DNA from: Suillus spraguei
Lineage: Eukaryota > Basidiomycota > Agaricomycetes > Boletales > Suillaceae
Direction of reading: 5' to 3'
Length of the DNA stretch: 64,000 bases
Assembly: GCA_016800925.1 (NCBI GenBank)
Contig: JABCPU010000007.1
Location: 62,001-126,000, forward strand
Numbering within the stretch: the first letter of the stretch is position 1; every line of letters begins with the position of its first letter. The notes under the pieces are model-generated. The model ran no database searches. It was not told where the DNA came from and saw nothing but the letters and a program-made list of their open reading frames with translations. The translations under genes and the position numbers were made by a program. Shown one piece after another: positions 33,059-44,547 of the stretch.

Positions 33059-35993
33059 AATGTTGTCAAATTAATCCGACATAAACAATTTCACGATTTC
33101 AGTCTCCGATTACGGTATCCTATAAATAAATACCCCCCCTTTTATTATTAGTATCCCGCTATGCTGCAGCGCCGCACGCCCGTATCTGCAGTGCTTGCAT
33201 GCGCACCGATTGTTCAGTATTAATACACGCTATAATCGCACACAGCAAGAAAGCAAGTCAGAAAATAATACTTGAATTTCCCCAAGAAACTACCCGGAAC
33301 TCTAAAAGCTTAATCAGGTCAAAAGAGACCTGAACAACATGTCGTTGAGTACCTGGCAGTGGTATATCGGATTACACGTGCGTTACCTCATCGAAATGTC
33401 CAGCGGAAATGTTCAACGAGTAGATCACATGTGGAGCGGAAACGAACCTGCACATGACCCTGGCGCTTTCACCTCATGTCCATTAGAACTGATATGATAA
33501 CCCCTGAAGTAATGCTTGTAATCCTGATGCCGTATCGTTCCAAGCACGAGGATTTCACGTGTTAAAAACGACCGTTACCGGTGTTCTCGACCTGTTGAAA
33601 GTCGATTACTTTCCCGGTGGTTTGTATCGTGCAAACGGGAATCACTGAACATGACCGGTTGACTGTTGCATCGATAAGCCATGTTGACTTGACTGCGCGA
33701 GTAGCCCGGCAGCCAAAGTCTCTGAATCGTTTCGCGTCTTTAACGCGGACGAAAAAAGTCGACCCACATGATACATCTGATGCATCAGTCGTAACATCTC
33801 GTAGCCAACTATATCATATAACGTTTCGCGACCGACCTCATGATGGTGTGGGCCTTACGTACATTGTGCATGCGTTCGACATTCCCAGTGACTGAGTCGA
33901 AACTTAACGCTAATAGTTTCTCAGGTCATGATGATCCTGAATGCGACGGGAGCAACGTGCGTACTTCAAATTTTTGAGGGTAGCACAAGGAAAAAATTGC
34001 TGACAGTGGATACCTCATATTTGCACAGGTACTACAGCATCGTGGGGATTCGTGGGTGAGCATGGAGACCCCTTTGTAACGGAAATAGCAGTCAGCTAAT
34101 GTTAGCCAGTTTACGCGCCGATGATGATGTTTGTTGCTGTTTAGACTCATTCGCACCGCATCTTGACAGCTTCCTTGGTATGGAAATATAGAAATTCCCT
34201 CACTGAAACCAGACAGTCTCCCAGTTTCGGTGGGAGGATGCGCCGAGCGCCCTATGTACACCGCCTTCGTCCCACACTGTCATCTGAGGACAAGGAAGTT
34301 CCATGTCCCAGCAGGTCAGTGTGAGCGAAACCTGTAATTTCATCCGCAGATTACAGTACAACGCAGGCTCATATGCTTTGTACGTTTATGTCCTTCTGCT
34401 TTTGATATCACTTCTTGTCATCATCTGCCACGTCGAAACCGATATCGACAAACTCGGAGCGATGCGAGATTAGTGCACGATTGGACTTTCAAGCGAGATA
34501 GTAGGAACAAGCTGCGGAAGCCCAGCTTGTTGCTCCACTACTCAGACCCATGATAACTCTTTGATTAAAAATGCTCAAATGTTCGAATTACTCGACGGCG
34601 CATACGTTTGACCCGCACTGGATAGTCGCGGCACTTCCTTTCTAATGGGCAGCCGGGATCTCAGGACTCAAGACTTGTTTTTTCATCTGATGAGAGTGAA
34701 CTACTCTACGCTGGACGTGCTACCTACCCTGTACCCTGCCCCACCCAAGAGTTTGTGAATGTCCTTGTGTGAGGTGTGCCCCGACGAGTCCGCCGTTCCC
34801 ACCCGCTGTTTTAGACGCGTCACCCTATGAAGATGAAGGACTCCGGACTTACTGATAGACTAAATGTATTTTTTTTTCAATCGATCATCAGTTGCTCCCT
34901 CCTGCCGAACGCTGCGGTCGAGCACTTTTTGCTTGCAATCAAGGAACGACTGTCTTTCCATGGTAGACCATTCTGCTTCCACTGCGCTGTCTGTTTATCG
35001 ATGTTCTGCTACCTGACGGTATAAGTATGCAAGCGTTGCGTCAATTCAGATGAGGTAAGTCCATTCTCAGGTGAATCTAACTGTGCGTACCCCGGTTAGG
35101 GTCGCTAGTGATCAGTGGCGCGAGAACCGAAAACGTCATGGTGCCCCTTCTAATTGGTTCCAACAGAAATAATGCGCAGCATCGTTAAAACTACTGGGAG
35201 ACATCGTCGAGGGTCATCTCCTGAAGCCAAGTCGGATACTTTTATGCCGTTCACTTGTAGCTTTAATTGATTGCGAGCTGGGATGACAAGATGCGCAGAT
35301 GGCTAGCATAGTACAGACCTGATTGCGAGCCGTATACATGTATGTGATGATTCGGGATATATCTACGACCCGTAATCAAGTTCGTACTGTGCCTGAGTTA
35401 AAAGTGGCAACCGCATCCCGAAAATCTGTCACAACTTTGTGAGCTCAGGGTAGCCTCAGGCCGTTCAGTCGCTTGTGAGCCATCACCATTTTACGTAGGA
35501 CCGTGTCGATTTTGAGCAGGTGTCTCAACGTATGATTCTAATATATTTGGTTTTCTTAGACCGCTAACGCAATGTCGTGAGTCATCGGCTAGGTTATGAG
35601 ATGAAGATAGTTGTCGTACCACATGATGCAGTCGTGAGCAACTAGAGATGACTTTTCGTGGGTTAATCAAAATGCGAGGCACTGTTACTCACCAGCAGCG
35701 GCAGGCTCAAACGTCTGATTGAAAGCCCGGCATCGGGACTGATCATGCTACGGATAGCCTCAAAAGATACGGTGGATAGGAATGAACAGGTATTATGTCA
35801 CAATATTGTTGGATCCTGCAGAGGGAAGAATTGCAAATGATGACAGTCGGTCCAGGATGTGATAAGACATGGGATGTATGAGCAAAACGACAATAATAAG
35901 TACAAAGCAGAGTTTGGTAACGCTTATCATGCAAGGAGTCAGGGCATCAAAATCATTGCTGTGAGGACATATTATTCGGCGAGATATAGATAT
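33059..35993. other. 2.9-kb region without a supported gene
   Basis: Only short frames are present. The longest, 33617-33895 on the plus strand and 34261-33926 on the minus strand, have no motif and no intron pattern I can trust. Two poly-pyrimidine runs occur at 33134-33144 and 34867-34877. Promoter elements of the minus-strand gene ending at 33034 are likely in the first few hundred bases. Confidence 0.4.
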
Positions 35994-36857
35994 TTAGTGC
36001 GACGAGGATTCCGGCGCCACGTCTGTCCCTTCCTTCTGAGTCTGTTGTGCCAGCATTCGCCTGAGGATAATTAATTAATCAAGTGCATTGACTCAAGGAT
36101 AGAGACGTACTGTCTGGCTGCCAAAATCATTTGTGCTTTCCTTTCCTGCAAACTAGCCTCGCGCTTCTCCGACGTGTCCTCCCAGTTGGCTTTTCCGAAG
36201 GAAAGATCGCCTTCAGGTGAGAAAGTGGAAGATGCCACTCGGTCTTGTAGCTTGTAACGGGATATGAGGTTCTCTTTTGAGGTTGGTGCTAAACCTGTCG
36301 TCTGCCCTTGAGAAGCAACTTGCCGGGGTTGTGGGGGAACTTCTGTGCGAGGATAAACAGTGAAATATGCTGGAGGAGGCTATGAAATTGAATGCTTGAA
36401 TGCATGAGATGACATCAGTGAGATGTTTACATACTGCATCAAGATATCCACGCTCCAGGATTTTATTCGAAGTTACCTCGACGCTCCCTGTCCTCAGTAA
36501 GTCATAACGAATATTATCTCTATGACAGTTATAAGTAAAAAAAATGCAGTTAAGCATGCACATACTGTGGTATAGTTGGAAACATGGAATGTATCTGGTT
36601 GACCTGCAAAGAGGCATTCAGCATAATGACTCAGTATAAAATGTTCCAGCCCACCATTTCCTGTGTCACGTTCTTTGGCCTGAAACCAAGAATTGAAGAC
36701 GCTGACCTCCTACTGGAAGAGTCGCTGGCTACCGTAGAAACTTATTAGAAGCGTAGATATTAGTAGAATCGATGACTCATCACTCACATGAAGTTGCCCA
36801 TCGAAAGATGATCACGATGACCGCGAAAGCGACGATAGCGTTTACGACCTCGCCCAT
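35994..36857 (-). CDS. Cue1-like CUE-domain protein (ER ubiquitin system)
   Basis: Six exons splice into ~200 residues. Exon 1 (from ATG 36857) encodes an N-terminal membrane helix, MGEVVNAIVAFAVIVIIFRW. A short Ser-rich linker and FRPKNVT follow. A CUE domain (VNQIHSMFPTIPQ, then DNIRYDLLRTGSVEVTSNKI with ILERGYL) comes next, and then a linker. The C-terminal helix region is LSFGKANWEDTSEKREASLQ with AQMILAARQ. In yeast, Cue1 tethers and activates the E2 Ubc7 at the ER for degradation of misfolded proteins, and the C-terminal region binds the E2. The order of TM, CUE and helix matches. The last exon ends at TAA 35994-35996. It is divergent from the amidotransferase gene starting 0.26 kb upstream. 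Confidence 0.85.
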
Positions 36858-37117
36858 TGAAAGAAACCACGGATGCTGCTGCTGCGAGAACTTTGAAACG
36901 GATTGAAGTATGTAAAAGCTTCAATGCGCTGTCAGTGGCAGTGTTCGTTTTACCATCGGAATTCGGGTATTAAAACCCGGCGGTCATTCCATTCCAACAG
37001 GCTGTGACTCACTATTTCAGTGATCACAACAATATTATTATGTCAGACTCACAAGTACTACTTCGAATTCTAGGCTTATCATCTGACTGCACTTAGCGTG
37101 TTCCTTTGTTTTTTGCA

Positions 37118-38170
37118 ATGTATCAGCCGGGAACACATCGCCGCATCGCACTGCTCATATGCGATGTACCCGCAGATTTGATTCGGGAGCAGCATGGAGA
37201 CTACTTGAGGATTTTCAGAACATTTCTAGAAGAATCACTGAAGCCCATTAACGAGGCATGTTCAGCTGGTTCGTTGCACATTTATTTATCGATCCGCTAT
37301 AAGGCTCGACTTCACATCACTGATCCAGACTCACAAACGACGTTCATACTTGAACCTTTCGATGTGCGCGCGCAGGTATACCCTAAAGAGGATGAATACG
37401 ATGCACTTCTAATCACCGGTTCTGGTGCGTGGAAACATACAGATGTGTATGCCATAAGTGTGAACCTTGCTGTCATGCGTAGCATTTACCGCCCATGAAT
37501 ATGAACAGCCAGGCAGGGAATGGATGAAGAAGTTGATTGAGTACGTGAGGGTTGTCGCAACAGAGAAACCGCAGATAAAGATTTTTGGTCGATAAACACG
37601 CTTCATGCAAGGTCTACAAGTGCTGATACACGTTTAACAGGCATATGCTTTGGACATCAGATTATCGCGCTTGCCATGGGCGGGACATGTGTTCGCAACA
37701 CTCGTTTCGAAGTTTCTGCGACAAAGCTCCAATTGACTGAACTGGGGAAGAGAGTGTACGGTGTCGAATCTGGCATATTGGTTAGAAATCTTTATCTTTT
37801 ATTGCTATCGTGCTCATTCTTTCTCGAGAACATTCATTTAATGAATCGCGACCATGTTCCCACCGAGCCACCATCATTCCTTGTTCTTTCCTCGTCTAGC
37901 CAATCACCCAATCATGGGATGGTCCGCTTTTCCCAGTCAGAGTCCCAAAAAGACGCACCGCACTCGGATTTCCGCCTGACTGATATCCATATCCTCACCA
38001 GTCAAGGCCACCCCGAATTCACGGAATCCATAATGCGTCTGCTTCTCCGTGTGCGGCTGGAGCTTCTAGGCCCTGAACTTGCTTATGATGGCGAGAGTCG
38101 TGCAGGCAACCAGAACGATGGCGTTGTGGTCATTGGAAAGGCTATATGGGGTGTTATGGGGGTAGAATGA
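37118..38170 (+). CDS. Class I glutamine amidotransferase-like protein (copy 1)
   Basis: Several exons give a protein of the GATase1 class related to GMP-synthase-like amidotransferases and yeast YLR126C. It starts HRRIALLICDVPADLI, then EYDALLITGSGAW, EYEQPGREWMKKLIEYV, the nucleophile motif GICFGHQIIALAMGG (Cys in the elbow), and the catalytic HPEF in DIHILTSQGHPEFTESI. The splice at 37572-37640 joins G to GC in ICFGHQ. It ends IGKAIWGVMGVE at TGA 38168. The substrate is unknown. The start at 37118 is preferred to the Met at 37106 because copy 2 aligns from there. Confidence 0.8.
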
Positions 38171-38691
38171 CAAATTTTTATTGACTTTTATTTGGGAGCC
38201 TTCAGGTGTAACATAATTCTCCCAAGAGAACTTGTCTCTTTAGATAAGATGATATTCATCTATATCGAGCCCGCGAAATGTCTTTGAACTCAACACACAT
38301 ACGTGATACCGGCGTAGACTACATGCCATGTTGCCTGCCAGACTTAGGTGTTCTCACCACTTCATTCATTTCAGATGCATCGGTTATTCTTCGCATTGAC
38401 GATTGTCATCTGACTTTCTCAATGACTAAACGTCCTGCTGATATCTCAGGTGCAGTGATTCGATCTTATCTGGATCCGTTCAAGAGATTGCAGTCGACGT
38501 CTGGTTTCTTATCGCGCTGTACGTATTTTGTCTTTGCGATCGTGTTCTGCTCGGAAGCGATACTCGGCCATCTAGCGCTTTTAGAAGTGACTGTATAAGT
38601 ACTTTGCAGAAATTTGGGGATAGAGGTGAATATTTACATTTTCTTAAAGTAGGAGCCAACGATCTTATCGGCTGATAAGCTGCCCCCCACG
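38171..38691. other. Spacer between the tandem amidotransferase copies
   Basis: An open frame at 38278-38598 has no motif and overlaps likely promoter sequence of copy 2. No gene is supported. Confidence 0.4.
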
Positions 38692-39737
38692 ATGCGCGAG
38701 CCGAGTCCACATCGCCGTATCGCACTCCTCATATGTGACGTACCTTTGGATGCGATTCGGGAAAAGCATGGTGACTACACAAAGATTTTTGGAACCTTGT
38801 TAGAGAAATCACTTCAGCCCATAAATCATACTCGTTCAGCTGATTCGTTATGCACTTCTAACAGGACTCCGTAGGCTCAATTGCACATGGATGCAGACTC
38901 GCAAGCGACCTTCACGCTCGAACCTTTCGACGTGTACGCACAAATTTATCCTAAAGATGATGGATACGATGCAATGATAATCACTTAGGCTGGCGCGTTG
39001 ACATTACTTGGATGTATGCGTGTATTTGATTTTTGCTTGTCACATGCGTAGCTGCTACTGCCTACGAATATGACCAGCCAGGCAAGGAATGGATCAAAAA
39101 GCTGATCGAGTACGTGAGGTATATCGCCACAGAGAAACCACGGATAAAGATTTTCGGTTAGTGAATATATTTTATGATACGCTTCAAGCATTGAAATCAG
39201 CTTCGACAGGTATATGCTTCGGACATCAGGTCATTGCGCTTGCCATGGGCGGGACATGTGTTCGCAACACGCGTGAAGTTTCTGCAACAAAGCTGCGACT
39301 AAATGAGCTCGGAAAGAAAGTATATGGGGTCGAATCTGGTGTTTTGGTTGGAGTTTCTCAGTTTCCGTTGCTATTGTGCTCATACTTGCATAAAGAACCT
39401 TCATCTGATGAATCGGGACCACGTTCCCACCGAACCTCCCTCATTCCATGTCATCGTCTCGTCTGATCATTCACCAAATCATGGGATGGTCCGCTTCTCC
39501 CAGTCCGAATCCTTGGGAGATGCACCGCCCTTGAATTTCCACTTGACCGATATTCATATTCTCAGTAGCCAAGGCCATCCTGAATTCACAGAATCCATCA
39601 TGCGTATGTTCCTCGACGCACGGCGAGAACTCCTGGGCACTGAAGTTGTCGATGATGGCCAAAGCCGTGCGGGCAACCAAAATGATGGAATTGCGGTCGT
39701 TGGAAAGGCAATGTGGGGTATCATGGGAGTAGAATGA
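38692..39737 (+). pseudogene. Class I glutamine amidotransferase-like, tandem copy 2 with a stop
   Basis: The copy aligns with copy 1 along its whole length: HRRIALLICDVPLDAIREKH, LEPFDVYAQIYPKDDGYDAM, EYDQPGKEWIKKLIEYV, GICFGHQVIALAMGG, and GHPEFTESIMR up to GKAMWGIMGVE. At about 38985 the frame reads ATC-ACT-TAG-GCT-GGC where copy 1 has ATC-ACC-GGT-TCT-GGT (ITGSGA), so a stop falls in a conserved loop. The catalytic Cys and His are kept, which suggests recent inactivation, or an intron model I have not found. Confidence 0.72.
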
Positions 39738-40510
39738 GCAATATGTCTCGAAGTTATCATTGACAAGTAACAGAATGTATTAAGAACTCATACAGTGTCG
39801 TACGTAGGGCCTATACAAGTTCAAGATGCTTTGGAATATCATATCTACTTGTCATCCGTCATGCGTTCATCTAGACAATTAAACATATCTCGTCGGCGCC
39901 GGTTCACGGATGAGTATTTACCCTTTATGACTGCTTGTGGTATGATACAAAGTGGGCGACGAAGATTTAGCTGGAAACACGAGAAATAGGATATTGAGTT
40001 ATCATTCAAACACTGGTGGGCTCAGGCTTGCTCGTGCCTCTCTAACCAAGTGCGTACTTGATCAATCAACCATGATATAACTTGAATGTTGGCGCTAGTG
40101 CAACGGAGAAACAACGTGAATCAGAACCCCTGGACTTCAAGATGACGAGGACAGAGGTTGGAACTTACCACGTCTTAATAAAATAGTTAAACCTAGCTAG
40201 TAGACCGAGTGTGAATTTAGCTCCGAATTTCACGCGTTCAACTATGACGTGTCATGACCAGGCCATGATACATGAAACCGATCGAGATATTCACTGGCAA
40301 TAGACACGTCGGGTATTTCATGTCTAAGATTATTCATCAAGGCCTCTTCAGCGATTCAAGTAAGAGTCAAGCCGCCTTCCGAAGTTGTCACCTGGTCCAC
40401 GAAGTGTAGTACAAGCAAATCCCAGTTTGTTATTACAATTTCTTAGCTTCGTGACCTGTCTGATATCGGTCTATAAACACACACTGTTCCCAATGGACGT
40501 AGAAGGTGTC
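39738..40510. other. Intergenic, no gene recognised
   Basis: Includes the 3' sides of the amidotransferase copy and of the Mss4-like gene. The frame at 39795-39989 is short and without motif. Confidence 0.4.
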
Positions 40511-41129
40511 TCAGCGATATCCCACCCGCGAACAAGCTAGCCAGAATTCATTACCCCCTTCTTCGCACCACCCCAGTGGGCCAAGGTCGCACTCTGCGCA
40601 TGTCAGGTACTTGAGTTTCTGTGCTGAAACTGTTGGAATTCCATTATCAGGGCAGGTGAAAATGAATAGAAACCAGCGTCATACTGACCGTCTTGCTGGA
40701 CAGGCCTTGTAAAACCAATGTTCTCAAATGCCATCATATTCGGAGTCACTAACCACCAGTGCACAGTTGCAGGTGGAACTGGAAGTGCTGGCAGGTCTGG
40801 GTGAAGAGGCTCCTTTGTAATATCGAGCTAACGACATCGCTGAGTGACGTCGATGATATGGATTAATCAGAAACGAGTCGGACCTCGACACTGTCACGCT
40901 CTACCCATCGGCCGACCCCCGCTTTCAGGATTAGGCTACCGCATCCGTTACGGGGACATAGAAGGTCAAATTTGTGTGTCAATTCTCCCGGATCCTTATC
41001 GTGAGATGCAGAAACTGCTAGTACACCTTGATCAAAATCAGATAGTTTGCGAATTGTGGAGCGGCCTCCAGCATTTGAAGGGTGTTTCAGAGCTTCCAGA
41101 ACACCGGGAGGCAGAGACTGATCTGACAT
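40511..41129 (-). CDS. Mss4/Dss4-like zinc protein (Rab guanine-nucleotide release)
   Basis: Three exons give ~168 residues. Exon 1 (from ATG 41129) carries FDLLCPRNGCGSLILKAGVG and the start of the fold. After a ~58-nt intron comes LDITKEPLHPDLPALPVPPA and WWLVTPNMMAFENIGFTRPV. The last exon gives KYLTCAECDLGPLGWC, FWLACSRVGYR and TGA (40511-40513). Two CxxC-like pairs (CPRNGC and CAEC) make the single zinc site of the Mss4 family. These proteins stabilise nucleotide-free exocytic Rab GTPases (Sec4/Rab8 type). It is divergent from the SYN8 SNARE gene. Confidence 0.87.
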
Positions 41130-41229
41130 GATGATTGTGTGTCAAGCTCTCGTGGAAATTGTAAATAACTTGCAGTGAAGGGTCAACGTTGGTAAGTTCC
41201 TAGTAATCACCTGATCAGATCATCGATCA

Positions 41230-41247
41230 GATAAGATAAGATAAGAT
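41230..41247. promoter_or_regulatory. Triple GATAAG run between two divergent trafficking genes
   Basis: GATAAGATAAGATAAGAT gives three overlapping WGATAR motifs in the 0.45-kb space between the Mss4-like gene (ATG 41129, minus) and the SNARE gene (ATG 41581, plus). WGATAR is the site bound by fungal GATA factors. A similar run inside the solo LTR at 5089 shows that such repeats also arise by chance. Confidence 0.4.
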
Positions 41248-41580
41248 TCCCCCTTACTTTATAGATGCTGGCTGATAAAATAAAGCTACATGCATACCTC
41301 ATGAAACACCAGGACTTAATCAAAGCCCTCTGGCGGCTTTCACATCGCTAGTGTGTATATGCTCTGTTTATGATACTCAGTCGCTGGTATCGCTTCAGGA
41401 CGCGTTTTTCTTTCACGTGATATGACATGTGACTCGTGGTATCGGCTGGCATTCCCGCCTTAGGGCTGCGAAACTACAGCTCTCAGACTCCCAGAAAACT
41501 CCTTCAAAGTTTCACTTTCTTCTCAACCATTTATACACTCTGCTCGAGGGGCCTCGGAGTCCCACATCTGTATACAAACT

Positions 41581-42411
41581 ATGTCTGCTGCGAAGCTGAC
41601 ATCTCTTGCTACCTCAACACTTTCTCTCCTGCTCGAAAGGCAGCGCCTCCAGGCTTCCCATCCTACTCTACATCTGCAAACAATATCAACAAATTTACAC
41701 AAGATCAGGGATGGTGTCATAGTCCTTCGCACCACTTCTGATGACGAAGCTGCGGAAAGTCTCAGAGCACACTACGAACGGCTGCGCGGTATGTTTGGGG
41801 AGGAAGCAGCAGAGAAGGCTGGACTACATACGTATGTTGTACCTTGTGTGATCTCACACATGTTCTTAAGACTCATGGCAGTATACCTCCTCCGATGCCA
41901 CCGTCACCCCCACCTCTAGCTGAACGTGTTCCGAGTCCTGAGACAACCTACGAACCATACACCGACGATCCTCCGCCAGATCCAGATGAAAATGGAATTT
42001 TGATGCAACAAAGGCAGATGATGGATGGTAAGGTTTTAAGCTTACCTCCAAAACATACCTTGAGATTTATTTCTCACGTCCGATTCACTAGCGCAAGATG
42101 CTCACCTTGACCACCTTTCTTCTTCAATTGGTCGACAGCATCACATTTCGCTCCAGATAGGCGACGAGCTCGAGGTACACACAGGACTCCTTGATGCCCT
42201 AGATACCGAGCTCGACAGTACCGATGCCCGCATGTCCAGTGCGAGGCGCAGACTTGAACGTGTTGCTCAGGGCGCGAAACGAAATGGTAACTCTCATCAT
42301 CGATGACCTGCAAATATTCAACTTGCTCATCTATTGGCTTTAGGCTCTACAGTCACGATTGGTCTTCTCATACTAATACTCCTCATCCTCATTGTAGTAT
42401 TTAAGACCTGA
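41581..42411 (+). CDS. SYN8-type syntaxin/SNARE
   Basis: Four exons with GT-AG introns (donors GTATGT at 41831, GTAAGG near 42028, GTAACT near 42287). The N-terminal helical part (MSAAKLTSLATSTLSLLLER) leads through a Pro-rich linker to the Qc-SNARE helix (DAHLDHLSSSIGRQHHISLQ, GDELEVHTGLLDALDTELD). A short basic turn and a C-terminal anchor (STVTIGLLILILLILIVVFK) complete the tail-anchored layout. The exon ending MMD joins AQDAHLDHL in frame, and the last exon encodes the anchor. It acts in endosomal membrane fusion in yeast. The start is the first Met of the open frame. Confidence 0.87.
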
Positions 42412-42935
42412 TGAGGGCAACATTCATGTATCACGCACATGCTACGGTAAGACTTATTGGAAGGGACTTTCTACCTGCTGGCAGTATGATACCTTTGTGT
42501 TGATTTTTCGTATCGCTCGCTCAGACCTAGGCGTTGACAGACTTATCAAGGGTAACGTCAAAATGCAATTACTCATCATAAGCTACGACAAAAGGCGTAC
42601 GATGGAACACCTGTAATTCTAGGTGTTGATGCGGTGTCAGTCGAGACAATCTTAGAGCAAGTAACAGTTTGGGACCATTGAACATTCTGTGAAGACTGAC
42701 CTGACTCTAATCCTTGAGCTTGACTCTATGAAGAAATAACTGTATGGTCTGCTACTCAGTCTGAGTTTGAGTCGTGAGTCGTGATCCTGTATCAAGTTGG
42801 TGGTAAGATTCGGATGGGTAATATTCTTGTGTTGGTCTTGTATCATACCGTGTTTTCTGTTGCTTGTACAAAACTTCAACACGCTTAGACCGGCTGAGTT
42901 GGTGCACCTGAGTCTTACGCATGACCATCTCAGTG
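42412..42935. other. Intergenic to the hAT-like element
   Basis: No gene supported. The minus-strand frame 43177-42752 runs across the element boundary and is not trusted. Confidence 0.4.
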
Positions 42936-44547
42936 CTAGGGCTGCATACCGTCACCGTAATAAACGGTTTATATGGCAACCGTCGACGGATACGGTTGCC
43001 GTACCGGTAGACCTGCAAAGGGAGGTCAATAGATACGTTGTACGGCCAGACCGTACACCGTACAAGACCGTATTCGGCCGTCATCCGTACCTTCGCGGTC
43101 GGCGCGAAGGTACGGAGTCGGCAAGGGTTTATCCGTAACTTCTTGCCCTGAACCGCCAAGTCCTGCAATGACAACAATATGGATCAATATACCAACTCAG
43201 AGGCGCTCACACTAAGTCACTTTTGTAAGTCGTTATCATAGCTTGGGGACTCGTACTCGGGACCAATACAACAACTGCCGACGCCATCATCAGCATGCAC
43301 GGAAACTGTCGACATATACAGCAGTGGGTTGCCGTCACTCCGTACATGGCAATACATCGAAGGCCATACTGAGCACAAGACAGGATGCGGCCGTCAGGCA
43401 GCCTGGCCGCCAATCGACTTCTTCGGCTCTTGCGACTCACAGACTCTGTTTGTTCGAAAACCTCTGGAAAGTAGTCGACCTTGTCTACTTGCAGCACAGG
43501 ATGTCACAGTTAGTTGGATCATGAAGACATTTTGAATTTAATACTCAATTCTCGTATTGGCAGTACCTTCTCTCATGCATTGAGCGCACTCTGAACGTAT
43601 TTATATTTGAACTACCAATCCCTTTCGGACGCCATTTGACTTGATGTCGCGCCGTTGCCAGCACTGAGCAGATATCGAAAACGACGCTTAGACTTCTTCC
43701 CGCCATCGCCTATATGCCATGATCAACCGATGAATGAATAACGATCTGAAAGAATGTGCACTCATACTCTGGAATCATGTTTAGAAGTTTGAAGATATCT
43801 GTGAGGTGCTCGGTGTCTCTCGGGCCAGCTGCTGAAACATGTTTGAAGAACTCGGTACTATTAGGCCCCCTTCTCCACTTGTCTGCTGCACCGGAATAAT
43901 CACGCGAGTGCTCATGACAGCAGTCGAAGACATCTTCGCTGAAGAATCAAATTTGTTCCTCGACGAAACTTGCACCTGGCTTGCAGTCGAGCACAATATC
44001 AACATCACCCCCATCATCCTTATCCTTTGTTGGTGGTGACCCAGAGTTCGTTGTCCTCGATGAGACTAGTAAGAATGAGCGTGACTTATGCACGCCATTA
44101 CAGATGATTACACTACATGCAACATGCAGCTCAAGCTGATCAACTTACACCTTGTTGTCTTCTTCTACTGGATTTTTGGTCGATAAGTTAGCTTCGTAGA
44201 GGTGCACCAACCTCCCATCATTATTTATCCGGCACCAAGCACTCGACACCCACATTTTCGTAGGTGAAGCTACAACCTGAACCTGTAATCCGGTGGTCGT
44301 GACAGTCTCCCTGCAGCGCGCAAGTCTCAAACTTGAGACTATCAGAATGTTGATACTTGTGAAGGCAAGGTTTCATTTAGCTCGTCTGGAGCTTGTTCAT
44401 AGTTAATTTGCATTCCGTATATACCGTACACTACGGCATACGTCTGTATAATGCTCCGTACCATACCGTTTACTTTTTCCGCTGCCAATGTAATGTACGG
44501 TATATGGGTTCACCGTCTACTGTATACGGCACGATGTGCAGCCCTAG
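42936..44547. mobile_element. Non-autonomous hAT-like DNA transposon, 1.6 kb
   Basis: The ends are CTAGGGCTGCA and its complement TGCAGCCCTAG, close to the TAGGG/CAGGG start of hAT terminal repeats. Within about 180 bp of each end there are many short direct and inverted copies of a TACGGT/ACCGTA word (for example GACGGATACGGTTGCCGTAC on the left and CATACGTCTGTATAATGCTC with neighbours on the right). Subterminal repeats of that kind are typical of hAT transposase binding regions. No transposase is encoded; the frames inside are short. A clear 8-bp target-site duplication was not found. Confidence 0.65.

Noticed and set aside
33617..33895. Plus-strand ORF of 92 codons in the 2.9-kb gap
   Set aside because: No motif, no intron pattern, and similar short frames lie on the other strand.
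36213..36617. Single 134-codon ORF in the Cue1-like gene
   Set aside because: It reads through introns. Splicing gives the CUE-domain protein with a much better fit.
38278..38598. 106-codon ORF between the amidotransferase copies
   Set aside because: No motif, and it lies in the presumed 3' UTR and promoter area.
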